A DNA stretch of 64,000 nucleotides, taken from NCBI RefSeq assembly GCF_950100655.1, contig NZ_CATNLY010000012.1:920242-984241 (forward strand), given 5' to 3'. A program made the position numbers and the translations under genes. Below the pieces are notes generated by a model. The model was not told the origin of the DNA. It did not search any database and worked only from the letters and a program-made list of their open reading frames with translations. Each line of letters opens with the position of its first letter. Position 1 is the stretch's first letter. The DNA comes from Pleomorphomonas sp. T1.2MG-36 (GTDB lineage: Bacteria > Pseudomonadota > Alphaproteobacteria > Rhizobiales > Pleomorphomonadaceae). Positions 40,524-48,927 of this stretch are shown one piece after another.

Positions 40524-42746
40524 CTACTTGGAGCGTGCGACATAGACGCCGTCCCAGGCCTCGCCGGGGGGCTCGGCGAGAAGGGAAGCAAGGCGTTCGG
40601 CATAGATCTCGTAAAGGGCGCCGATCGTCGGAGGAGCGATGCCGCGCAGCACGCCAAGGCGCGCGCGAGCGGCGATGAAACTTCCCCGGCGATAGAGGCG
40701 GATGAACTCGTCGTGCTGCTCTTGCAGAGCGATGAACTCTGGCTGGCGCGCCAAGGTCTCGTCGCCCAGAAGGGCATGAAGGCGAACCGGCGCCGACCTG
40801 CCCTTGACGCGGACGAGATCCAGTTCGAGGAAGGCGAAATCGGGAACCGCCTGACGGGTGAACTCGCTGATGGCGATGTCCACGCCGTAGAGCTTCGTCA
40901 GGCTTTCGATGCGCGAGGCAAGGTTGACGCTATCGCCCAGTGCCGAATAGCTGAAGCGCTGCGCCGAACCCAGATTGCCGACGCAGGCCTCGCCTGTGTT
41001 GAGGCCGATGCCGATGCGGATCGGTTCCGATCGCGAGCGGTTGAGCGTGTCGACGACGCCGAGCATGGCGAGCGCGGCGCGGCAGGCCTTCTCCTCGTGC
41101 CGGTCAATGTCGAGCGGCGCATTCCAGAACGCCATGATCGCATCGCCGATATACTTGTCGATCGTTGCCTCGCCTTTCAGCAGCACGTCGGTCAGCGGCG
41201 TCAGGATGTTGTTGATGAGGCCCGTCAGCGCTTGCGGGTCCATCCCCTCCGACAGCGTCGTGAAGCCGCGAATATCCGAAAAGAGCACCGTCACGCGCCG
41301 GGTTTCGCCGCCGAGCTGCAAGGCGCGCGGTTCGTTGGCGAGACGCTCGACCAGGGCCGGGGCGAGATAGCGCCCGAAGGCGTTCTTGACGAACCGCTTC
41401 TCGCGGTTCTCCAGCGCAAGGCGCAACGGGATGAGGACGAGAAAGACGACCAGCAGCGTCAACGTCGGCCCCACCGGATCCAGCAGGTATTGCCCCTTGG
41501 CGAAGGCAAGCCAGGATGCGGCCACAAGCGCGGCCGACAGGAGCAGAAAAGCGAGCGTGCTGAACAAGGCTCCGCTTCGGCTGGCAACCCCGATCAGGAT
41601 CAGCCCCGAGAGGAACGCGGCAAGCAAGGTTGCGCCTTCGGCCCAGTCCGGCTCCTTCAGGAAGGAGCCCGATACGATCTGGTCGATGATTTCGGCGTGG
41701 ACGTTCACACCCGGCATGGCCGACGCGATGGGCGTGGCGACAATGTCGCGCAACCCAACCGCGCTGGTGCCGATCAGAACGATCCGCCCCATGACCGCCG
41801 CCGACGCTTCGGCGCTCATCCGGTCCGTGGCGAGGTCGGCCGCCCGGATCACGGACATGTTCGGCATTCCGGAGTAGTAGACGCGCATGCGGCCGTCGGA
41901 GTCGGTGGGAACGGTCAGCTCCCCGACGCGCAAGTCCACCATGGCCGGATTGCCGCCGCCACCCTGACCGCTCGCATCGCTGGTGCGGATCACGAAGCCC
42001 GAGGCGCCCTGGGCGATCCGCAGCGTCTCCACGCTGAGGGCAGGAAAGATCTCGTCGCCCGCCACCGCCGCCAGCGGCATGGCGCGGATCACGTTGTCCC
42101 GGCTGGTTGCGAACGAGAAGAATCCCGCCCCGGTGGCTGACGTCTGCAAAGGCTCGATGTTGCGTATGGCGCCGTGGAAATGCGTCAGATACTGGCGCGG
42201 ATCGGTACCTCCGAAGGCGAAGCCGGCTTTGGGCTTCGGTGGCGTGTCGCGCCCCTCGTCCGTCAAGGCGAGCCCGACGGCCGCGTTGGCCTCTGCCAAT
42301 GCCCTTGCGAGATCGGCATCGCTGTCGAGCTCCTCCGCTCCAGACGGCAGGCTGACGACCGCACCTCGTTGGCGCAGGTCGTCGACCGCCCGGCTCAAGG
42401 ACAGGCGATCGGGCTCCGAAAACACGATGTCGAAGCCGATGGCGGCCGCTCCGAGCGCATGCAGCCGATCGACGATGGTCGCGATGACCCGTCGCGACCA
42501 CGGCCATTGGCCGAGTTCGGCAATGGAGGCCTCGTCGATGTCGACCACAACCACCGGGGGCTCCGTCGCCTCCCTCGGCAGAAGCCGCTGATAGCCATCG
42601 AACAGCTGGTTCGTCAGAACCTCGGTGGCGGCCGGCCACGTGCGCATTGCGATGAGGCATATCGCAAGCACCAGAGAGCCCGCCACGAGGGTCAACCGGC
42701 TCAGTGACGATGGGCGCGCCGCCCCTTGCCCCGAGACCTGCGTCAT
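40524..42746 (-). CDS. CHASE2-domain class III adenylate/guanylate cyclase
   Basis: A 740-residue membrane cyclase. One N-terminal helix, a large extracytoplasmic CHASE2 sensor (about 45-345), three helices (about 350-430), then the cyclase domain (about 475-660). Metal-binding Asp residues are in VLFSDIRGF and IGDAIMAFW, a purine-contacting Lys in DKYIGD and the Asp in SALGDSVNLASRIE, a set usual for adenylate cyclases. The start at 42746 (MTQVSGQGA) is preferred because CAGGA precedes it and it leaves the end of the FecR gene intact; an upstream ATG at 42821 is possible. Its product could act on the cNMP-binding proteins of the locus. Confidence 0.9.
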   Translation of the reverse strand: MTQVSGQGAARPSSLSRLTLVAGSLVLAICLIAMRTWPAATEVLTNQLFDGYQRLLPREATEPPVVVVDIDEASIAELGQWPWSRRVIATIVDRLHALGAAAIGFDIVFSEPDRLSLSRAVDDLRQRGAVVSLPSGAEELDSDADLARALAEANAAVGLALTDEGRDTPPKPKAGFAFGGTDPRQYLTHFHGAIRNIEPLQTSATGAGFFSFATSRDNVIRAMPLAAVAGDEIFPALSVETLRIAQGASGFVIRTSDASGQGGGGNPAMVDLRVGELTVPTDSDGRMRVYYSGMPNMSVIRAADLATDRMSAEASAAVMGRIVLIGTSAVGLRDIVATPIASAMPGVNVHAEIIDQIVSGSFLKEPDWAEGATLLAAFLSGLILIGVASRSGALFSTLAFLLLSAALVAASWLAFAKGQYLLDPVGPTLTLLVVFLVLIPLRLALENREKRFVKNAFGRYLAPALVERLANEPRALQLGGETRRVTVLFSDIRGFTTLSEGMDPQALTGLINNILTPLTDVLLKGEATIDKYIGDAIMAFWNAPLDIDRHEEKACRAALAMLGVVDTLNRSRSEPIRIGIGLNTGEACVGNLGSAQRFSYSALGDSVNLASRIESLTKLYGVDIAISEFTRQAVPDFAFLELDLVRVKGRSAPVRLHALLGDETLARQPEFIALQEQHDEFIRLYRRGSFIAARARLGVLRGIAPPTIGALYEIYAERLASLLAEPPGEAWDGVYVARSK

Positions 42747-42774
42747 TCGATCCTGCCACCGGATATCGGAGACA

Positions 42775-45366
42775 TCAGTTTCTGTCTCCAGCGAAGATGC
42801 CGGAGGCCGACCAGCCACCATCCGAGGTGGTGAAGGCGCCGATCATCCCCTCGGCGGCCAATCCGTTGCCGTTCACGAACGAGCCGGTCAGCGAGGTGCT
42901 CCCGTTCGTGCCCGTGAAGGTGGAGGAACCGGGGAAGGAAACATTGCTACCGAAGTTGCGCCCATCAAAATCGCTGATCGCCACGCTGCCCGTACGGGAC
43001 CCGAAATCGACGGAGGCCGCCATGTTGCCGGTCGCGACATACTGGCTGCCGCCATCCAGAACCGTTCCAACCGCGTGCCCGGAATAGGTGGCGGTTCCCG
43101 AGGCGGGCATGTCGAGATTGGCCGTGACGTCGCCGATCACCCAGTTGCCCAGGTGCGCCGAGATGATCGAGCCATCCCCGGTGTCGGCCTGTCCCCACCA
43201 GCCCCAGCTCAAATAGGAGCAGTCGCACAGCTTGGCGGAAGTGCCACCGTCGAAGATCTTGACCGGGGCGAGTTCCGAGTTGACGACATAGGAACGATTG
43301 TTGGAGCCGGAGGCCGCGAAGGCGGCATCGTCGAGGTAGACGGCGCCACCGTAGTCGTCGCTAAAGCCGATCTCGTCGTTATAGAGGTTTCCATCGTCGT
43401 CGAACTGCTTGAAGTTCGCGTTGAAGGTGCCGTCACCTCCGTTGAACGTCATGCGGGTCGTGCCCGCTTTCAGGGAGACGGTTCCGTCCGTCGACATGGC
43501 AACGGAGTTGTAACCGGTGAGGGTCTTGCCATCGTAGCTGCGGCTGACGGTCTGATCTGTCGAAGCGAGATTGGCCACGTGCGCCGTCGCGAAGTTCGTC
43601 GTGCCGATCGGAAGGGACATGCCGTAGTTGGGCCTGTCCTTGAACTTGGCGCTCGCGTTGTCGAGATCATTGGTCAGAACGAGATTTTGTCCGTTCGATC
43701 CGAAGACCGACGTTCCGCCCCCGGCGCCGGCAGCACTGGTCACCGTGCCGGAATAGGAAACGCTGCCGTCGGTGGCGTCGAGCCTCTGGCTGCCGCCGCG
43801 CTTGCCGACGAACCCGTAGGAAACGTCGTCTCCCAACAGTTCGATGCTGCCGGTCGTCGCTCCGATCGCGCTTTTCTGCCCGGCTCCCGTTCCGTCGATC
43901 ACCAGCCAGGCCTGAAGCCCCTTGGCCTTAACGTCCGGATTGCTGTTGGCCGGCGTTCCCGCGACCAGGAAATCGCTCGACTGGGCACCGCTCATGTCGA
44001 CGCCCGACAAACCAGGCCCATAGGCAAAGGGGATTGCCGCCCCGTCCCCCGTCGTCAAACCGCTCAGGGCGTCCGCCGTCAGTGAGTAACGGCGCGTACC
44101 CGAGGAGAGAAAGGCGTTGGAAACGTTCGCTGTCGGCGTTCCGGCAATGACATAGAGCGGGTCGCTGCCATTGGTCAGCATGTAGGCCCTGAAGCCCTCC
44201 AGGCCCGCATAGCCGAAGCCGGAATAGGTCGAGCCGCCATAGGCGACGCCGCTGATGGCCTGCCTCGAGAAAGCACCGTCGGCATAGACCGGCAGGGTCA
44301 GCGTGGTGCCGTCGTTCAGTGATGCCGTCCCGTTCGAGCCGGCAGCGCCAGTCAACGACCCCTGGCGATCCGTTTCGGGCGAGCCACCGAGAATGCCGTT
44401 GCCACCACCGTCAGCGGGATCGCGGGAGGTCAGGGCGCGTATGGCGACTGCGCGCGTTCCCGGCGTTTCCGAGGCCTTTTCGGCGGCGCGTTCGACGGAA
44501 TCCGTCTGCGCGGTTTCCACGATCTTTTCGGGAAGCTTGTCCGGGCGAGGAAGCGGCACCGGAATGTTCGAGACGAGGGGACTGCCGGAGTTGTGCTGGT
44601 CGACGCCGCTGTTGCGAACGGTCTGGTCGCTCGGGGGCTTGGTGGCGCCGCCGGTCGTGCCGGGGTGCCCGGCAAGCTGGTCCTGCACGGTACGCACGAA
44701 GGATGGCGGCGTGCGGATGACCTGGGCCTGCCCGCCATCGACGACGACCGAGTATCCGGCCTTGAAGAGCCTGTTGCTGACCCCGCCCGCCGTCAGCGTC
44801 ACCTCGTGGCCGAAAATCAGCGACACATGGGGCGGAGCCGAGGTTCCGCCGTCGCTCCCACCGTTTCGCGCCTTTCCGTTCCCTTTCCCCTTGTCTCCGG
44901 ATTGCTGGCCCATCTTGCCAAGGTCGATATCGACGACGGCGCCGCGAATGCCGGCCGTGCCGATCGGGGTGTTGATGGTCGCGCCGCCGGGGGTCTTCGA
45001 CGTCCGTCCGCCGATGAAGCGCATGAAGCCCTTGGAGAGGCTGGCGGAAACCTTGGCCGTTCCGGCCTGCGGGTCGTAGACGAAACTGTCGATGGTCAGG
45101 CGGGAGTTCGGCCCCACGGTAAACGTGGTTCCATCGGCCAGGAGAATCTGCACCAGGCCTTCGCCGCTGGTGTTGATCACCTGATTGTGGATCACCTCGT
45201 CGCCGAGCGTGATGGTCTTCGCCGCGCCACCCGGGCGCTGCGCCTCGGCGGCGGGGTTGACGGCAGAGGTGACGCCAACCCGCGTCGCGGCGCGGGCATT
45301 CTCCAACGGCGTGGCGATGCAGAGCGCGACCCCGACCGCGACGAGATAGTTCTTTGACGGAGCCAT
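42775..45366 (-). CDS. Exported FecR-domain protein with a TbpB-like barrel
   Basis: An 863-residue protein with a signal peptide (about 1-26, ending ENARA) and no lipobox. A FecR domain follows (about 50-170; IHNQVINTSGEGLVQILLADG-like core, DGTTFTVGPNS). The middle is low-complexity and Gly/Ser-rich, and the last 200 residues resemble TbpB-type C-lobe barrels (TATYSGHAVGTVL, GNGLAAEGMIGAF, GIFAGDR). It is one base from the Slam-like gene, whose family moves TbpB-like proteins to the surface. The pairing suggests an exported or surface-displayed binding protein. Ligand unknown. Confidence 0.75.
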   Translation of the reverse strand: MAPSKNYLVAVGVALCIATPLENARAATRVGVTSAVNPAAEAQRPGGAAKTITLGDEVIHNQVINTSGEGLVQILLADGTTFTVGPNSRLTIDSFVYDPQAGTAKVSASLSKGFMRFIGGRTSKTPGGATINTPIGTAGIRGAVVDIDLGKMGQQSGDKGKGNGKARNGGSDGGTSAPPHVSLIFGHEVTLTAGGVSNRLFKAGYSVVVDGGQAQVIRTPPSFVRTVQDQLAGHPGTTGGATKPPSDQTVRNSGVDQHNSGSPLVSNIPVPLPRPDKLPEKIVETAQTDSVERAAEKASETPGTRAVAIRALTSRDPADGGGNGILGGSPETDRQGSLTGAAGSNGTASLNDGTTLTLPVYADGAFSRQAISGVAYGGSTYSGFGYAGLEGFRAYMLTNGSDPLYVIAGTPTANVSNAFLSSGTRRYSLTADALSGLTTGDGAAIPFAYGPGLSGVDMSGAQSSDFLVAGTPANSNPDVKAKGLQAWLVIDGTGAGQKSAIGATTGSIELLGDDVSYGFVGKRGGSQRLDATDGSVSYSGTVTSAAGAGGGTSVFGSNGQNLVLTNDLDNASAKFKDRPNYGMSLPIGTTNFATAHVANLASTDQTVSRSYDGKTLTGYNSVAMSTDGTVSLKAGTTRMTFNGGDGTFNANFKQFDDDGNLYNDEIGFSDDYGGAVYLDDAAFAASGSNNRSYVVNSELAPVKIFDGGTSAKLCDCSYLSWGWWGQADTGDGSIISAHLGNWVIGDVTANLDMPASGTATYSGHAVGTVLDGGSQYVATGNMAASVDFGSRTGSVAISDFDGRNFGSNVSFPGSSTFTGTNGSTSLTGSFVNGNGLAAEGMIGAFTTSDGGWSASGIFAGDRN

Positions 45367-45367
45367 G

Positions 45368-46759
45368 TCAGAAAACCTTTTTCAAACCAATGCTTAGGAA
45401 GAAATTATCGGACTTGGACGTATCGTAGTTGGACCAGGCGTGCTGGTAGCCTGCCTGCAATTGAGCGGCGAGATCCGTCTCGATCGGAATCGTCTGGATG
45501 AGGTTGACGCCCCATTTGATCGTGTCCTGGCTGTCGGTGCTGACCATGGGATCGGCGGCGTCATAGACGCGGCGGGACAGTTGGCTGGACAGCGCGAGAT
45601 TCCAGGCGCCGGGCAGAGCCTCGATCGGCGAGGCGTAATCGAAGGACAAGCCTGCGACGCCACCAAGCTGCCAATAGGTGTTGTAGGCCACCTCGGCGTT
45701 GAAGCGGTCGGCAATGCCGGCAAGTCCGGCGCTGACCGAGGGGCTGAGCCGATAGGTCGCCGCCATCTGAACCTGGAAGTGGTCGCCGCTTTTCTCGGCC
45801 ATGGTCGGATGGTCGTCGGAGTTGAAGAAGGTTTCGCGGCGGTACTCCCCCCGCAAGCCGTAGTAGGCGTCGGTGCTCGGCCTCGCACCGAGCAATGCGC
45901 CGCCGCCGTAGGAGCCAAGAAACGGCTCGCCGGACAGCACGGCACCCGCCCCCACGCCATACAGATCCAGCGAGTACCCCTCGAGCCCGAACCGGTTGAG
46001 ATCGAACGATGGACCGGCGGTCATTTCGAGAAGGCCGAGATTGAGGTCCGACCGATCCCGGTAGAACTCGGTGTGCCCCTGACCGTTGAGCTTGAACTCC
46101 ACGCCCTGAGCCGGAAGGTCGAAGACGGAGCGGAATTCTCCGCTGGCGAAGAGATTCACATCCGGCGAGCTTCGCGCGTCTTCGGACAGCTCGTAGTTCA
46201 GTCCTCTCAAGTTGACCAGCGACGACGTCGGACCGCCGTTCGCGTTGGTCTGATAGCGCGTGCCGATGGTGTAGGATCCCGAGAAGCCGATCCCGTCGCT
46301 CTTCTGGTCGATGGCTTCCAGATAGGTCGCGACCTTCTGGCGCACCTCGGCCGGTACGTTCGGCGCGGCAACGGCCGCCTCGAAGTAGCCGCGGGCGGCT
46401 TCATAGGCGCCCAGCCGGAAGTAAAGAACGCCGAGTTCCAGTTGCAGGCGCGGAAGGCCCGGAGCGAAAATCAGCATGCGTTCGAGGGTGGCGATCGCCC
46501 CTTCGAGATCGCCGACCTGGGAGGACAGGGCTGCGTATTCGAACGCCGCGTCCAGGTTGTCGGGGTGGTCGAGCATGACCTGGAACAGCGCCGTGCGCCG
46601 CTCTTCGATCTTGACCACCTCGCCCGCCGAAGCGCGCGGCGGACGATTGCGATCGTCGGATGCCGCGCTGGCGACGTGGACCGTCGATGCCACCGCCAGG
46701 AGCGCAAAAACGGCAAAAAGCGCGGGGCGTCTGCCTCGAGAAATCATCTTCATGAACAT
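45368..46759 (-). CDS. Slam-like outer-membrane protein: TPR region plus beta-barrel
   Basis: A 463-residue protein. After a signal peptide (about 1-34, ending ASA) comes a TPR region (about 50-165; DLEGAIATLERMLIFAPG and LGAYEAARGYFEAAVA) and then a long run of amphipathic strands ending FFLSIGLKKVF, a typical outer-membrane C-terminus with terminal Phe. The layout fits surface lipoprotein assembly modulators (Slam). Three closely spaced ATGs (46759, 46753, 46747) make the start uncertain; no strong ribosome site is seen. It is the first gene of the minus arm. Confidence 0.75.
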   Translation of the reverse strand: MFMKMISRGRRPALFAVFALLAVASTVHVASAASDDRNRPPRASAGEVVKIEERRTALFQVMLDHPDNLDAAFEYAALSSQVGDLEGAIATLERMLIFAPGLPRLQLELGVLYFRLGAYEAARGYFEAAVAAPNVPAEVRQKVATYLEAIDQKSDGIGFSGSYTIGTRYQTNANGGPTSSLVNLRGLNYELSEDARSSPDVNLFASGEFRSVFDLPAQGVEFKLNGQGHTEFYRDRSDLNLGLLEMTAGPSFDLNRFGLEGYSLDLYGVGAGAVLSGEPFLGSYGGGALLGARPSTDAYYGLRGEYRRETFFNSDDHPTMAEKSGDHFQVQMAATYRLSPSVSAGLAGIADRFNAEVAYNTYWQLGGVAGLSFDYASPIEALPGAWNLALSSQLSRRVYDAADPMVSTDSQDTIKWGVNLIQTIPIETDLAAQLQAGYQHAWSNYDTSKSDNFFLSIGLKKVF

Positions 46760-46956
46760 GGGATCACTGAAACTACCTATAGCGTCCCGTCCCTCTAGCA
46801 TGAAGCTCGGCGACTTGACGCGAAATCAACGACTTACGAGATGCCCTTCCGTCCCAAATTGATTGCATTTTGTCCCAAGGGGCGCTTTGCGCTGCCATTG
46901 GGGGCCGCCGTCGGCTATTGCGGCGGCATCAACTGGGGCTTCGTGTCACCGCCCAA
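46760..46956. promoter_or_regulatory. Divergent promoter region of the RiPP locus
   Basis: This gap separates the two arms. It contains two direct copies of GTCCCAA at 46851-46857 and 46872-46878, 21 bases apart (two helical turns), plus a TTGACG at 46814 that could be a plus-strand -35 element. The direct repeats are candidate binding sites for the AraC regulator. No clear -10 element is seen. Confidence 0.5.
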
Positions 46957-48927
46957 ATGGGATTCTCGCTTCGCTCATCGCCACGCCGGACAACGCAAAC
47001 GCCAGACATTCGTCAGGGCGAGCACGCGGAATGCGGCCTTGCTGCGCTTGGGATTCTTCTTGGACACCATGGTGTCCATCTCTCTCTCGGAGAGCTGCGG
47101 CAGCGCGCCAGTTCGACGTTGCTCGGGTCGACCTTGCGGCAGCTACGCCAGATCGCCGAGGACGAGGGATTTACGACAAGCGCGCGCCGGGCCGAACCTT
47201 CCGACCTGGAAGCGCTCGGCCTGCCGCTGATCGCCCATATGCGGTTCATCCACTTCGCCGTCGTCGAGAAGATCACGAAGGACGCCGTTTATCTGAACGA
47301 TCCGTCCGCCGGCCCCATGACGATGACGCGCGAAGAGTTTTCCCGCGACTTCACCGGCATCGTTCTCCGACTGATGCCAGACAAGGCAAAACGGCGAGGG
47401 CGGCCCTTCTCGCTCGTTCGCTCCATGATCGCCGCTTTCAGGCCAGAGATGGCCATGTTTTCGTTTGCTGGCGTTCTGGCCGCGATCAGCGGAGCCCTGA
47501 CCTCGGTGGGCTTTCGGGCGCTGTCGGGGACAGCTGACGGCACCGCGCTCTTCGCCGTGCCGCTGGCTCTGTCGGCCGCAAGCCTGATCGTCGCCTTTCT
47601 TCTTGCCGCCCTTCTCGCCTTTGGTGCGACGAACGCGGCGCGGCGACACGTCATGGCGCACCTCAGCAGGACACCCGATCTCCACTATCTCGAGGCGAGA
47701 CCGGATAGAACGTTGGTCTTTCTCGCCGCTTTGCGGGCGTTGCAGCAAAACGGCACCCCCAACGCCGGGCTGGCGCTTATCTGGACCGCTTTGTTCCTTG
47801 CTCTTTCCGCGTTGGCAGCGCCCATCCAGGCCCTTCCAATTGCGGCGCTTTCCATCCTTCAGGTTGGCGCAATCCTGCGCACCTCTTTCCGTCGCTACGG
47901 CTACGCCGCCCGCTTCGGCAGGAACGCCATGCCGGTCCGTGCGCTGACCGAGAGCTATCTGGTGGAATCGGCCTGGTACAGGATAGGACGCGGCACCGAC
48001 TTCCTTTTCTCATGGCTCGCCGGAACCCACGCGCGAGAGGCTTCAAACGCCCTGAAAGCCGCCGAAGAGCACGACGTCGCGGACGCGTTCGTCGTGATGC
48101 TCGATCTTTGCAAGATCGCCCTGCCGATCAGCCTTTCGGCGTGGGGTCTGGCGAGCGCCAACGACCTCCTGTTCGGTCTCATCATCGCGATGGCGAGCAG
48201 CGCCATGCTCCATGTCGCGTCCTCCACTCTGAGCATCCGTCGCCTCAAGGACGCCATGCTGCGCCTGTCCGATCCCCCGCCCGAGCCGACACCGAGGCAG
48301 TCCCTCCCACCGACTGCGCCATCGGCCGCACGCCTTATCATGGACGATGCCGGGTGGTCGCCGGCCGGCATGGCCTTTCCCATCGTCTCGGGGCTGTCGC
48401 TCGGTCTCGGCACCGGCGAGGTTGCCATTGCCCATGGCGCACCCGGCGCAGGGGCGACGACGTTCGCCCGCCTCGCGGCCGGACTGATGGAGCCGACATC
48501 CGGCTATGTTCATCTCTCCGGCTCGGCGGTTCTCATCGACCATCAACGCTTCCTGGTGCCGGGAACGCTGCGGCACAACCTGTCCCTCGGAACTCCGAAC
48601 ATCGACGACCGAGCCATGCGATCAGCCCTTGAAGCGGTGGCGATGGACGCCGTGGTCGCCCCTCGCGGCGGGCTGGACTTCATTCTCAAGAACGACCAAC
48701 CCCGCTTGAGTGGCGGACAGATTCGGCGGCTGATGATCGCACGGGCTCTTTGCCGATCCCCCGCCGTTCTGGTCCTCGATGGAGCCTTGGACAACGTCGA
48801 GACGGACCTTGCCGGCTCCATCCTCGCCAATCTCGTCAAACGCGGGCTGGCCATCGTGGTGACGACCAAGAACCTCGATCTTCTTCGCTTTGCCGATCGC
48901 CCCATTGAGCTGGGAGACATGGCATGA
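46957..48927 (+). CDS. Second C39-peptidase ABC exporter half, with a degenerate ATPase site
   Basis: A 656-residue protein with an intact C39 peptidase domain: Gln20 and Cys26 in RQGEHAECGLA, His99 in RFIHFAVVE and Asp115 in LNDPSAG. The membrane domain follows (about 155-440). The ATPase domain is altered: Walker A reads GAPGAGATT (Lys lost, about 493), Walker B LVLDGAL (Glu lost, about 607) and the switch His is lost (VTTKNLD), but the signature LSGGQ is kept (about 583). It overlaps the next gene by 4 bases and would form a heterodimer with it. A TTG at 46870 is an alternative start; neither has a good ribosome site. Confidence 0.85.
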   Translation: MGFSLRSSPRRTTQTPDIRQGEHAECGLAALGILLGHHGVHLSLGELRQRASSTLLGSTLRQLRQIAEDEGFTTSARRAEPSDLEALGLPLIAHMRFIHFAVVEKITKDAVYLNDPSAGPMTMTREEFSRDFTGIVLRLMPDKAKRRGRPFSLVRSMIAAFRPEMAMFSFAGVLAAISGALTSVGFRALSGTADGTALFAVPLALSAASLIVAFLLAALLAFGATNAARRHVMAHLSRTPDLHYLEARPDRTLVFLAALRALQQNGTPNAGLALIWTALFLALSALAAPIQALPIAALSILQVGAILRTSFRRYGYAARFGRNAMPVRALTESYLVESAWYRIGRGTDFLFSWLAGTHAREASNALKAAEEHDVADAFVVMLDLCKIALPISLSAWGLASANDLLFGLIIAMASSAMLHVASSTLSIRRLKDAMLRLSDPPPEPTPRQSLPPTAPSAARLIMDDAGWSPAGMAFPIVSGLSLGLGTGEVAIAHGAPGAGATTFARLAAGLMEPTSGYVHLSGSAVLIDHQRFLVPGTLRHNLSLGTPNIDDRAMRSALEAVAMDAVVAPRGGLDFILKNDQPRLSGGQIRRLMIARALCRSPAVLVLDGALDNVETDLAGSILANLVKRGLAIVVTTKNLDLLRFADRPIELGDMA

